Assembly (NCBI GenBank): GCA_021731145.1
Contig: JAKFXX010000030.1
Span: forward strand, 1 to 64,000
DNA from: Gammaproteobacteria bacterium
GTDB lineage: Bacteria > Pseudomonadota > Gammaproteobacteria > Ga0077554 > Ga007554
Direction of reading: 5' to 3'
Length of the DNA stretch: 64,000 nucleotides
Part shown: piece after piece, positions 50,201 to 58,546 of the stretch
Numbering within the stretch: the first letter of the stretch is position 1
Layout of the letters: the number at the start of each line of letters is the position of its first letter
Translations under genes and position numbers: made by a program
Notes under the pieces: model-generated
The model's database searches: none
What the model was told of the DNA's origin: nothing
Seen by the model: only the letters and a program-made list of their open reading frames with translations

Positions 50201-53200
50201 CGCTCGTCACGGGCAGTCTCGAAAATACCAGCGGCACGGTGATTGCCGGAGGCAAACTCAGCGCCGATACCCAGGCACTCAACAACGACCAGGGATTGCT
50301 GATGTCGGTGGGCGACAGCCGCATCGACACCCACGGGCAGCGCCTGACCGTCACCCGCAGCGGCAACAGCGGCGGCATTGTTGCAGGTGGCGCTCTGCAC
50401 ATCCAGAGCGGCACGCTGCATAACCCATCGGGCTACCTCGCCAGCGGCGGCGGCCAGACCTTGAACATCACCGGCGACCTGGACAACCGCGTGCTGGACG
50501 GCATAGCAGGACAAATCGTCAGTAACGGCGACATCGCCATCGATGCTGCCAACATTCTGAACAATAGCGGGGCAATCAATGCGCTGGGGAATGGCAGCCT
50601 GCGCGCCCGCCAGACCATCGACAATCGCGGCGGGCGCATCGCCGCCAACGGCAACGTCACATTCGACGCCACCACCCTCGACAACAGTGACTCGAATGGC
50701 GCGGCAGGACGGCTCGACGCCGCCGCAGTCACGCTCAACGCATCGACATTTTCCAATGTCGGCGGCGTCCTGCGCGCAGCCAATGACTCTACGATTACTA
50801 CCAACACACTGAACAACACCCAGGGCACGATCAGCGCCAAACGCAACCTGACCATCGCCGCTGTGCAGGGATGCACGAGTGCCGCGAGCGCAGGATGCGC
50901 AGGAGCGGCCGCTACCACCCTGAACAATACCCTCGGCACACTGGTAGGCGACGAGCGTGTCACGGTGACCACCCGCAGCCAGGCACCGGGCGGCACGATT
51001 GCATCGAACAATGACGTGACCCTGAACATCCAGGGTGATTACCTCAACACCGGCCTGCTCTCGGCACGCAAAGATCTCACCATCAATGCCAACAGCATCA
51101 CCAACAGCGGCGCGCTCATCGCCAACGACACACTAGCGGCCACCACCTCCGGCGATCTCACCAACAGCGGCGAGATCAGCGCCTACCATACCCGGCTCAA
51201 CGTCGGCGGCGTGTTAATCAACACGGCAAACGGCCTCATCGACGGCACCATCACCGACATCAGCGCAGACATCATCAGCAACACTGCGCGTATCTATGGC
51301 GACGATCTGCGCATCGCAGGCAATATCCTCAACAACACAGGCCCCGGCATCCTGGGCGCGCGCAATCTGCTGTTGATAGGCGCCCGGACGATCAATAACA
51401 CCTACGGCGGATCACTCTTCAGTCTGGGGGATATGGTCATCGGCGGCGCACTGGACAGCGACAGCAACGTAACGGGCTGGAGCAACAGCCTGCTCAACGG
51501 ATCGAGCCATATCGAGGCGCTCGGCAACCTGCGTATCGGCACCACCACCCTCACCAATCGCAACGACACCCTGAGCATCGCATCGGTTACAGATCCCTCG
51601 AAACAGGAGGATAAAGTCCAGCCCAGCGACTCCCTCACCAAATACCTGGCATCCCAATGCGACGACGTCGGCGGGGATGGGGATAAAGTGAACTGCCAGG
51701 TGCATCCCGACAAGTACGGCCAGCGCAGCCCCGTCGCCCCGGTGCGTGAGAGCGCAGGTATTTTTGGCCCTGTGCAGATCAACTACACTTGGGATGCGCC
51801 CGAATTCGCGCGCTTTGGCGTGACACCAGTAGGCGCCCCACCCGCCGCACCCAGCAGCACCTGCGGCCTGTTCAACAACCCAGCCTGCGCGCAATGGAAG
51901 CTTGATTACGCAGCGTGGAACATTGGCTACCAAAGTGCGCTTGACCAACTGGAAATCAAGGTCAACGCCTACAACACCGAGGTCAATGAAGACAACCGGC
52001 TGGACAGCTTTGAAGATTATACTTTGTACCGCCTCACCGCGACCCGCGCCCATAACGAAGTACTTAGCAGCTCCCCCGCCCAGATCTTCTCGGGCGGAAA
52101 CATGACATTGAACGGCGGAAAGGTAGACAACCTCAACAGCCAGATCGTGGCGGGGGGCAATCTCTACAAATTACTTGATGCCGGACTCAACAACGACGCC
52201 GCGACAAAAGTGGATGTCACCATGTACAAGGGCACGGCGGAATACACCCAGGTCAATGCCTGCGGCACGTTTGGTGGTGATCACTGCCGGGATTGGTACG
52301 GGCAAACTAACTACGACGAAGCACCATTGCATTCAAACGGCCATGGCTTGCCGCTGCTAAGCGTCCCTGGCGTGAACAAGGACCGCCAGGAACACATCAA
52401 CCTCACCGCAACCAAGCCTCTTGCCCCCTCCATCACCGCTCCGTCCAACGCCGCAGCAGGTGCCGCCACCGCAGCCTCAGGCAATACGCGCAGCGCCGCG
52501 CCACAAGGCATCATCGCCACTCTGGACACCAACGACTATGTCCCGCTGTCCATCCAGCGCGTGGCCGCCGCTGGCACCGGTGAACGCGCGCGTGAGGTGA
52601 TTCTCACCACCCCGCCGCGCCTGGCCGTGCCCGGCAGCCGCCTGTTCGTCATTCACTCCGAACCGGAGGCCAATTACCTGATCGAAACCGACCCGCGCTT
52701 CATCCGCAACCGCGACTTCGTGGGATCGGATTATTTCTTCACCCAGCTCAACCTCGACCCCGAGCGGCACCTCAAGCGCTACGGCGACGGCTTTTACGAA
52801 CAGCAGCTCGTCAACGGCCAAATCCTCGCCCTGACCAGCCAACGCTATCTCACTGGCTACCGCAACAGCGAGCAGCAATACCAGGCCCTGATGGAAGCGG
52901 GCGTCGCCTTTGCCCGCGACTACCAGCTCACCCCGGGCGTGGCCCTGACGGGTGAACAGATGGCGATACTCACCACCGATATCGTCTGGCTCACCACCCG
53001 CACCGTCACCCTGCCCGATGGCAGCACCACCCAGGTCCTCGTACCCCAGGTCTACCTGCGCCGCCCCGAGGGCGGTGACCTGCGCAGCGACGGATCGCTG
53101 ATCGCCGGCGAGAATGTCTTCATCAAGACACAAGGTGGCTTGAACAACACCGGCACTATCACCGCGCGCAGCAGCGCCACATTGATCGTCGGTGACGACC

Positions 53201-56200
53201 TGGTCAACCAGGGCGGGCGCATCAGCGGCCAGAACATCGTCGCCCGCGCCCGCAACGACCTGAAAAACCTCTCCGGCCTCATCGAAGGCCTGGGCGGCGA
53301 CAGCCAGATCACGCTCCAGGCCGGGCGCGACCTGGTGTTGCAAACCAACACCCTCGACACGGCAAATAGCGATATCAGCAGCACCCGCACCAACCTCGGC
53401 CGCATCGCCACCGTACAGGGCGGCAACGTGCGGCTCAATGCCGGGCGTGATCTGCTCGCCTCAGGCAGCACCGTGAGCGCCACCACCGATCTCACCGCCA
53501 CCGCCGGGCGCGACCTCACCGCCACCGCCATCGCCAGCCGCTACCAGATCCAGAGCCGCGCTGTGCAGGGATGCACGAGTGCCGCAGGCGCAGGATGCGC
53601 AGGAGCGGCCGACACTTCAGGACACAACGTCGCAGGCCGCAGCGGCTACATCACCGAAGAAACCATCACCCAGCAGGTGGCCACCTTCACCGCCGGTAAC
53701 AATGCCGCCCTAGTGGCAGGCAATAACGCCACACTCACCGGCGCCGATCTCATGGCGGGCGCGGATGCCCTGCTCCAGGGCGCAAACGTCCGCATCGCCT
53801 CGGTCAAAAACCGCCAGAGCAACGACATCCAAACCGTCGGCAACGATAATTACAACCGCATCGCGCAAGACACCGAAACCCTCGCGGGCGGTAATCTCAT
53901 TACGGGTGACAACCTCACCATTAGGGCCACCGGCCTGCCCGGCGCACCGCTCGACACCACCGCCGTGCAGGGATGCACAAGTGCCGCAGGCGCAGGCGAC
54001 GGCATGGATGCCGGAGGTAGAGCAACGCAGGGAGCAGTTGCCGGATGCGCAGGAGCGGCCACCGGCAACCTCACCGCCACCGGTGCCACCCTCAGCGCCG
54101 GTACCGGCCAGGCCAGCCTGATCGCCCGCAACGACATCACTCTGCAAAACGCCACCACCGCGTACCGGGCCGTGAGCGAAAGTCAGGACACCAGCGGCAA
54201 CCTCTTCCAGAGCGTCACCACCACCCGGAGCGCGGACACCACCGGCACACGGGCGACTGGCACCACCGTCACCGGCAACACGGTGCTGATCCAGGCCGGG
54301 CGCGATGCCACTCTCATCGGCAGCCAGGCCGTGGCCGAGGGTGATCTGTCCATCGACGCCGGCCGCGACCTCACCCTCGCCCCCGCGCAGCAGGACACGC
54401 GCTCCACGTCGTCCCAGCAGAAAACCACCGATGGCCTGTTCTCCGGCGGCGGCCTCAGCCTCACCTTGGGTACGCAGCGGCAGCGCCAGAATGACCAGGG
54501 CGGCAGCACCTTCCAGTCGGGCAGTACGGTGGGCAGCCTTGGCGGCAACGTCAGCCTCACCGCCCAAAACACCTACCAGCAGACCGGCAGCAGCGTGCTC
54601 GCCCCGCAGGGCAACATCGACATCCTCGCCCAAAAGGTGGACATCATCGAGGCACACAACACCGGGCAGAGCGCACAGGAGACCAGGTTCGAGCAATCGG
54701 GCCTGACCCTCGCCCTCAGCAGCCCGCTGATCTCCGCCCTCCAGACCGGGCAGCAGATGGTCAGCGCCGCCGGCAAGACCAGCGACCGCAGGGTACAGGC
54801 CCTGGCGCTCGCTACCACGGGACTCGCAGGCTATAACCTGTATAACGCGGTCACCCGGAACCCGGCACAGGCCGGCGGCATCAACGTCAGTATCTCGGCG
54901 GGGGCCAGCCAGAGCCAGAGCAACAGCACCCAGGCCAGCAACAGCGTCACCGGATCGACCGTCGTCGCCGGTGGCAACGTCAACATCAGCGCCACGGGCG
55001 CGGGGAACGCGAGCGACCTGACGATTCAGGGCAGCCGCGTCACGGCAGGCAGTAATGTGACGCTCAAGGCCGATGACGAGATCAACCTACTGGCCTCCCA
55101 GAGTACGGCCGAGCAGCACAGCACCAATAAAAACTCCAGCGCGAGCCTGGGCGTGAGCTTCGGCACCGATGGATTGATGGTAACCGCCAGCGCCAGTGGC
55201 GGGCGCGGCAAGGCCGACGGCAGCGATGTGACATGGACGAATACTCGCGTCGAAGCGGGCAATACATTCACGCTGGAATCCGGCGGCGACACCACCCTCA
55301 AAGGTGCAGTGGTCAGCGGTAAACAGGTCATTGCCGATGTGGGTGGCAACCTCAACATCGAAAGTCTGCAAGACACCAGCATCTACGACAGCAAACAGCA
55401 GAGCATCGGTGGCAGCATCTCGGTCGGTTACGGCAAGGTAGGTGGCAGCTTCAATGCCAGCCAGCAGAAAATCAACAGCGACTTCGCCAGCGTCATCGAG
55501 CAATCCGGCATCAAGGCGGGGGATGGCGGTTTTCAGGTTGCGGTTAAGGGCAATACCGATCTCAAGGGCGGCGCCATCACCAGCAGCCAGGCTGCCGTAG
55601 AACAAAACAGCAACGGCTTCCAGACGGGCGGCAGCCTCACCCTCTCCGACATTCAAAACCAGGCCAGCTACGACGCCAACGCAGCAAGCATCAATTTCGG
55701 CGCCGGTGTCCGCCTGGATGGAAAACTCGCCCCCAGCGGCACCGGCGCGGGGCTTGGCAAGGACGAGGGTAGCGCATCCAGCGCCACCCGCGCCGGCATC
55801 AGCGGCATTGCCGGCGACAAAGAGGCGCGAACCGGCGACATCGAGACCGGCATTGGCAAAATCTTCGATGCCGACAAGGTGCAGAAAGACATCAATGCAC
55901 AGGTGCAGATCACGCAAATGTTCGGGCAGCAGGCCAGTACAGCGGTGGACAATTACGTGCAAAGCCAGAGAAAAGCCTTGCAAGAGCAACTCAAAGCCGC
56001 CACGACCGGGCCTGAAAAAACAGCGGTTCAAACCCAGTTAAACGAACTGAGGATGCAAGAACAGATCATGAATGTGCTGATAGGCGCGGTGACGGGCCTG
56101 GGCGGCACGGCACTGGCCAAAGATGTCTTGTCGGCGGCGGCCGATCAGATGCGCCAGATCATGGCTGAGGACTCGAAGAAATTTCCTGGCGTGACTGATG

Positions 56201-56748
56201 GCAAAACCACCCTGACCAACCTCTCCGGCGAAAGCGAAGGTGTGCGGGGAGATAACATGAAGATCGGCGGCACACGGGTGGATCTGGATATACTGTGCGG
56301 GGTGACAAATGAGCGGTGCAAGACTAATCCGGATGGGAGCCTGGCGCTCGCAAACGGGCAAATTCAATTTGATGCAAAAGATGAGAAGGGTAATTCGATA
56401 TCACTCGCTGACTTCCTGAAAATCCCCGATGGCCAGAAGATGGTTGGCCCCACAGGCGGCATACAGGGCGCCAAAGGCACGCTGTTTGGTGCGCCTTATG
56501 CTGCGGGCAGTTGGCAAGACAAGCTCATCGAGGCTTTCAGTGGAACGCATGACCATATCGGCGGGAAGCTCAGCGGTTTGTATGACGAGCAGGGAAATAT
56601 CAAGCGGGGGATGTCGGGCATTGAAAGGAAGGCTTATGACACTTGGGCTGGTGTAGCGATCGTGCCCTCTGCCCCCTTTGCCATGACAGAGGCTTTATCG
56701 CCAGAAGTCTGGAAGGCCATTTCTATATTGCTGAAAGGTATCAAATGA
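47230..56748 (+). CDS. Filamentous hemagglutinin/CdiA-like exoprotein (TpsA)
   Basis: About 3172 residues. A signal region (VRRVAKAVLAIYLWQSSLAI) is followed by the TPS secretion domain with HNQYDQFNVNPNGLILNNS, then NPNGITCDGCGFLNTGRASL, then hundreds of FHA-type repeats forming a beta-helix. A non-repeat block spans about 1500-1900. The last ~130 residues (GGIQGAKGTLFGAPYAAGSW, FSGTHDHIGGKLSGLYD, VWKAISILLKG) form a distinct C-terminal domain. No VENN motif is seen. Four in-frame repeat cassettes lie at residues about 612, 1211, 2111 and 2245. The start is ambiguous (47221 or 47230). An adhesin or contact-dependent toxin role is likely. Confidence 0.88.
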   Translation: MNKKQGMARLQQETTHQAPWVRRVAKAVLAIYLWQSSLAIVPISAQAADGSTLPITSSSTAPAGQRPIMDAAANGVPLVHIAPPSSAGVSHNQYDQFNVNPNGLILNNSTGATQTQLGGLIGENLQMGPTPARIILNEVVTANPSQLHGTIEIAGRRADIVIANPNGITCDGCGFLNTGRASLTTGMPRFGEGGSLTGFDVRQGQLTIGSRGLTATNLEQLDLIARGMVIEGEVWAKNLNAIAGANQVLYATLQATTQTGNGAGPRFAIDIKDMGGMYAHQVYLVATEQGLGVNSQGRMAALQGNLTLSTNGNLTLKDSYAKQNIQINSTGNTTLAGQTVSEGNTRIASGGKVSQSGIVDAQGQLAISAAQLDNSGELVQRSTGTLDIATTGAASNSGTIYSAGRLDLRAASFTDSQGTLLAADDLSVRAQAIHLNGTQIITDRNLDLDATSLGDLTAFKTQLHAAGNLHAAGRISNTAGLWQAGQSVMLRGTSIANQGGTILAGGALDVAVTGTVDNRNGNLLGGGNVTVAAGSLVNDDYAQIIGDQTTRITTTGIVSNQNSVISGKTGLALHTSGNALDNAGGVLVSDTGLSINAGTLINNQGRIVSVGAVQGCTSAASAGDGMDAGGRATQGAVAGCAGTAIDAAAIINQQGMIDAANGLIIVTPGSVDNLDGVIQAGAGTLTLQSDNLDNTGGKVLARDGVSLITGTLANNANEAHIFPDMPYDPSAIATIASSQGSVSITAGQTSNRMGLITSATGTRIATEALDNTAGQISSDATLTIDTHRQRLANRSGTIAAKDTITLAAGELDNFFGVISADKRMDIDSTGAIVNRGWIVSNGQISLTGVSLDNTMGLVHAKQDTQVNLGTGLLINEEGGISSARSLTLQSGEIRNKWGSLLSGSALNLDTQGHALDNSGGRIVANGDVALTTAPFTNSYGTVASLQGNLSINNNGQALDNQSGKLQAAGNTTIRAGDTANQTGLISGTDITLVTGSLENTSGTVIAGGKLSADTQALNNDQGLLMSVGDSRIDTHGQRLTVTRSGNSGGIVAGGALHIQSGTLHNPSGYLASGGGQTLNITGDLDNRVLDGIAGQIVSNGDIAIDAANILNNSGAINALGNGSLRARQTIDNRGGRIAANGNVTFDATTLDNSDSNGAAGRLDAAAVTLNASTFSNVGGVLRAANDSTITTNTLNNTQGTISAKRNLTIAAVQGCTSAASAGCAGAAATTLNNTLGTLVGDERVTVTTRSQAPGGTIASNNDVTLNIQGDYLNTGLLSARKDLTINANSITNSGALIANDTLAATTSGDLTNSGEISAYHTRLNVGGVLINTANGLIDGTITDISADIISNTARIYGDDLRIAGNILNNTGPGILGARNLLLIGARTINNTYGGSLFSLGDMVIGGALDSDSNVTGWSNSLLNGSSHIEALGNLRIGTTTLTNRNDTLSIASVTDPSKQEDKVQPSDSLTKYLASQCDDVGGDGDKVNCQVHPDKYGQRSPVAPVRESAGIFGPVQINYTWDAPEFARFGVTPVGAPPAAPSSTCGLFNNPACAQWKLDYAAWNIGYQSALDQLEIKVNAYNTEVNEDNRLDSFEDYTLYRLTATRAHNEVLSSSPAQIFSGGNMTLNGGKVDNLNSQIVAGGNLYKLLDAGLNNDAATKVDVTMYKGTAEYTQVNACGTFGGDHCRDWYGQTNYDEAPLHSNGHGLPLLSVPGVNKDRQEHINLTATKPLAPSITAPSNAAAGAATAASGNTRSAAPQGIIATLDTNDYVPLSIQRVAAAGTGERAREVILTTPPRLAVPGSRLFVIHSEPEANYLIETDPRFIRNRDFVGSDYFFTQLNLDPERHLKRYGDGFYEQQLVNGQILALTSQRYLTGYRNSEQQYQALMEAGVAFARDYQLTPGVALTGEQMAILTTDIVWLTTRTVTLPDGSTTQVLVPQVYLRRPEGGDLRSDGSLIAGENVFIKTQGGLNNTGTITARSSATLIVGDDLVNQGGRISGQNIVARARNDLKNLSGLIEGLGGDSQITLQAGRDLVLQTNTLDTANSDISSTRTNLGRIATVQGGNVRLNAGRDLLASGSTVSATTDLTATAGRDLTATAIASRYQIQSRAVQGCTSAAGAGCAGAADTSGHNVAGRSGYITEETITQQVATFTAGNNAALVAGNNATLTGADLMAGADALLQGANVRIASVKNRQSNDIQTVGNDNYNRIAQDTETLAGGNLITGDNLTIRATGLPGAPLDTTAVQGCTSAAGAGDGMDAGGRATQGAVAGCAGAATGNLTATGATLSAGTGQASLIARNDITLQNATTAYRAVSESQDTSGNLFQSVTTTRSADTTGTRATGTTVTGNTVLIQAGRDATLIGSQAVAEGDLSIDAGRDLTLAPAQQDTRSTSSQQKTTDGLFSGGGLSLTLGTQRQRQNDQGGSTFQSGSTVGSLGGNVSLTAQNTYQQTGSSVLAPQGNIDILAQKVDIIEAHNTGQSAQETRFEQSGLTLALSSPLISALQTGQQMVSAAGKTSDRRVQALALATTGLAGYNLYNAVTRNPAQAGGINVSISAGASQSQSNSTQASNSVTGSTVVAGGNVNISATGAGNASDLTIQGSRVTAGSNVTLKADDEINLLASQSTAEQHSTNKNSSASLGVSFGTDGLMVTASASGGRGKADGSDVTWTNTRVEAGNTFTLESGGDTTLKGAVVSGKQVIADVGGNLNIESLQDTSIYDSKQQSIGGSISVGYGKVGGSFNASQQKINSDFASVIEQSGIKAGDGGFQVAVKGNTDLKGGAITSSQAAVEQNSNGFQTGGSLTLSDIQNQASYDANAASINFGAGVRLDGKLAPSGTGAGLGKDEGSASSATRAGISGIAGDKEARTGDIETGIGKIFDADKVQKDINAQVQITQMFGQQASTAVDNYVQSQRKALQEQLKAATTGPEKTAVQTQLNELRMQEQIMNVLIGAVTGLGGTALAKDVLSAAADQMRQIMAEDSKKFPGVTDGKTTLTNLSGESEGVRGDNMKIGGTRVDLDILCGVTNERCKTNPDGSLALANGQIQFDAKDEKGNSISLADFLKIPDGQKMVGPTGGIQGAKGTLFGAPYAAGSWQDKLIEAFSGTHDHIGGKLSGLYDEQGNIKRGMSGIERKAYDTWAGVAIVPSAPFAMTEALSPEVWKAISILLKGIK
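49063..49161 (+). repeat. Coding repeat cassette R1 (long, 99 bp)
   Basis: Encodes AVQGCTSAASAGDGMDAGGR and ATQGAVAGCAGTA in frame with the exoprotein. It contains small palindromes (TGCAGGGATGCA, CGGCATGGATGCCG). It starts exactly at a codon boundary. Confidence 0.9.
50860..50910 (+). repeat. Coding repeat cassette R2 (short, 51 bp)
   Basis: Encodes AVQGCTSAASAGCAGAA. It equals the long form without an internal 48-bp block, so the frame is kept. Confidence 0.9.
53560..53610 (+). repeat. Coding repeat cassette R3 (short, 51 bp)
   Basis: Encodes AVQGCTSAAGAGCAGAA, the same short form as R2 with one substitution, in the same frame. Confidence 0.9.
53962..54060 (+). repeat. Coding repeat cassette R4 (long, 99 bp)
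   Basis: Encodes AVQGCTSAAGAGDGMDAGGR and ATQGAVAGCAGAA. It is nearly identical to R1 at the DNA level although the two are 4.9 kb apart. Confidence 0.9.
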
Positions 56749-57095
56749 AACAACCGATGCATCTATGGATGACTTTATGCCTAAGCTTTTTACTAACGGG
56801 GTGTGGGACTCAAGTGCCACTCAGCGGTAAAGCCTACGATGATTACATAAAATCCATCAAGCCCTACAGCGAATACTGGGTCAGGGAAGGGTTGACGGTG
56901 GAAGGGAGGCGGGAAGACTCATGGGCGTGTGGCGCAGCTCGCACGGTTCATGGAGCCAGCCATGTGATTTTTTCGGACGAGCAGGAGAAAGCAGAAAGGC
57001 GCCCCGAAGAAAAGGATAATTTTGCAGCTCGGAGGAGATTGTCACAAGCCTGGGTCGAGTGCATGAAGGCCAAGGGGTATCGCTATGCAAAATAG
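56745..57095 (+). CDS. Small lipoprotein after the exoprotein, possible immunity protein
   Basis: A 116-residue lipoprotein with signal LWMTLCLSFLLTGC; the Cys near residue 19 is the lipidation site. The rest has ACGAARTVHGASHVIF and the ending WVECMKAKGYRYAK, a pattern common in small outer-membrane lipoproteins. The ATG overlaps the exoprotein stop codon (ATGA), so it is made together with it. In contact-dependent inhibition systems the gene after CdiA encodes immunity; that role here is inference from position only. Confidence 0.75.
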   Translation: MKQPMHLWMTLCLSFLLTGCGTQVPLSGKAYDDYIKSIKPYSEYWVREGLTVEGRREDSWACGAARTVHGASHVIFSDEQEKAERRPEEKDNFAARRRLSQAWVECMKAKGYRYAK

Positions 57096-57152
57096 GCCGC
57101 ATTGAAAAAACATTGAAAATGGGGGCTCGAATTCAAGCCATCGTGTCCTCCA

Positions 57153-57252
57153 CGAAAAATGGGGTCACACGAAAAATGGGGTCACACACGAAAAATGGGG
57201 TCCGAAAAATGGGGTCACAGCGAAAAATGGGGTCAAGCGAAAAATGGGGTCA
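57153..57252 (+). repeat. Array of six CGAAAAATGGGGTCA units
   Basis: Units start at 57153, 57170, 57189, 57203, 57221 and 57238. Five are identical over 15 bases and the third lacks its last A. Spacers are 0-5 bases. The array ends about 40 bases before the transposase start. Its GGGGTCA core is the inverse of the TGACCCC core of the array on the other side of the gene. Confidence 0.9.
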
Positions 57253-57292
57253 CGTCTTGACATCAGTGTTTCCGACAAGCTAATCTGCATCC

Positions 57293-58144
57293 ATGGCCCG
57301 CTCCCTTCGACTTGAGTTTCCTGGCGCAATCTATCACGTCACTTCGCGCGGCAACGCGCGGAATGCGATCTTTATTGATGATGAGGATCGGGGCTTGTTT
57401 TTGGGTTGCCTTGGCGAGGTGGTGGCGCGCTTCGATTGGCTGTGCCACGCCTACTGCCTGATGGACAATCACTATCATCTGCTTATCGAGACGCCGGAAG
57501 CCAACCTGTCGCTGGGCATGCGCCAATTGAACGGTGTCTATACGCAGCGTTTTAATCGGCATCGCGGGCGCGTGGGACATATGTTCCAGGGGCGATTCAA
57601 GGCGATTGTGGTGGATCGTGACAGCTACCTGCTGGAGTTATGCCGCTATGTCGTGCTAAACCCGATACGTGCCGGTATGGTAAGGAAAATTGAGCGCTAC
57701 GCTTGGAGCAGTTACCCGGCAACGATGGGGCTGGCCGAATGTCCGGCGTGGCTCAAAACGGACTGGGTGCTGGGCCAATTTGCCAAAACGCATGCCGTAG
57801 CCCGGCGGCGCTACGCTGAGTTTGTGGCAGAAGGTGGGGGCCTTCCGTCCCCGTGGCTGGCGGTGAGAGGCCAGGCGTTGCTGGGATCGGAAGCCTTTGT
57901 GGAAACGATGCGCCCGTTGCTTGAAGGCGTACGCGAGTTGAAGGAAATCCCGCGCACCCAGCGTTTGCTGCATCGACCCAGCCTGGAAAGAATGTTTACA
58001 AAGGTGGTTCAAGGCGATAAGGCCTTGCGCGACGAGGCAATTCGAAAAGCGTATCTGGACTATGGCTATACCATGGCTACGATTGCTCGTCATGCCAGGG
58101 TGCATTATTCTACGGTGAGCAAGGTGATCAAGGGCGAGAGGTGA
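57293..58144 (+). CDS. REP-associated tyrosine transposase (RAYT, Y1/HUH family)
   Basis: A 283-residue HUH-type single-strand nuclease. It shows FPGAIYHVTSRGNARNAIF, the metal-binding DNHYHLLIETP, RHRGRVGHMFQGRFKAI and the nucleophile Tyr region LELCRYVVLNPIRAGM. The C-terminal 60 residues carry an HTH-like part (AYLDYGYTMATIARHARVHY). Such enzymes cut REP-type sequences; here arrays of GGGGTCA units precede it and TGACCCC units follow it. The gene looks intact. Confidence 0.93.
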   Translation: MARSLRLEFPGAIYHVTSRGNARNAIFIDDEDRGLFLGCLGEVVARFDWLCHAYCLMDNHYHLLIETPEANLSLGMRQLNGVYTQRFNRHRGRVGHMFQGRFKAIVVDRDSYLLELCRYVVLNPIRAGMVRKIERYAWSSYPATMGLAECPAWLKTDWVLGQFAKTHAVARRRYAEFVAEGGGLPSPWLAVRGQALLGSEAFVETMRPLLEGVRELKEIPRTQRLLHRPSLERMFTKVVQGDKALRDEAIRKAYLDYGYTMATIARHARVHYSTVSKVIKGER

Positions 58145-58160
58145 AAGCGTGACGTCAAGA

Positions 58161-58261
58161 CTTGACCCCGTGCTTGTTGAAGACTTGACCCCGTGCTTGT
58201 TGAAGACTTGACCCCGTGCTTGTTGAAGACTTGACCCCGTGCTTTGCTTGACCCCGTGCTT
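58161..58261 (+). repeat. Array of five CTTGACCCCGTGCTT units
   Basis: Units start at 58161, 58184, 58207, 58230 and 58247; the first four recur every 23 bases and the last after 17. The array begins 17 bases past the transposase stop. It abuts, and probably truncated, the IS1380-like remnant that follows. Confidence 0.9.
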
Positions 58262-58264
58262 GCT

Positions 58265-58546
58265 GTCTGAGCAGGTCGCTGATCGCCGATCGCCCCAACC
58301 AGGCGGGCGATCAGGCCGATCGCTGGTCGGCGCCGCGCAGCAACAGGGCGCCGAAATCGGAGGACAGCGCACCGCCGTCGAAGTCGGCGCGGACGGAAAA
58401 ACCGGCAATGGCAGGAAAGCGAAGCTGGCTTGGGGTAGAATTATCCATGGGCGGTCTCGTTTTGCTTCATCCGAAGCGTTCTTGGCGGAACACCAATTAT
58501 ATCAATTGGTTAAACGAGATTCGCCCCTTTTTATGAAAAATTCGGG
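58265..58546 (-). pseudogene. 5' remnant of an IS1380-family element
   Basis: From an ATG at 58448 the minus strand reads MDNSTPSQLRFPAIAGFSVR then ADFDGGALSSDFGALLLRGA, an IS1380-type transposase N-terminus. It frameshifts near 58320 and continues in another frame (GLIARLVGAIGDQRPAQTA) until the TGACCCC array. The IS end (AAAAATTCGGG at 58536-58546 on plus) lies inside the 3' end of the nucleotidyltransferase gene. The rest of the element is gone. Confidence 0.65.

Noticed and set aside
57153-58261. CRISPR array
   Set aside because: The units are short (15-23 bp) with spacers of 0-8 bases that are not unique, and there are no cas genes. The arrays belong to the RAYT.
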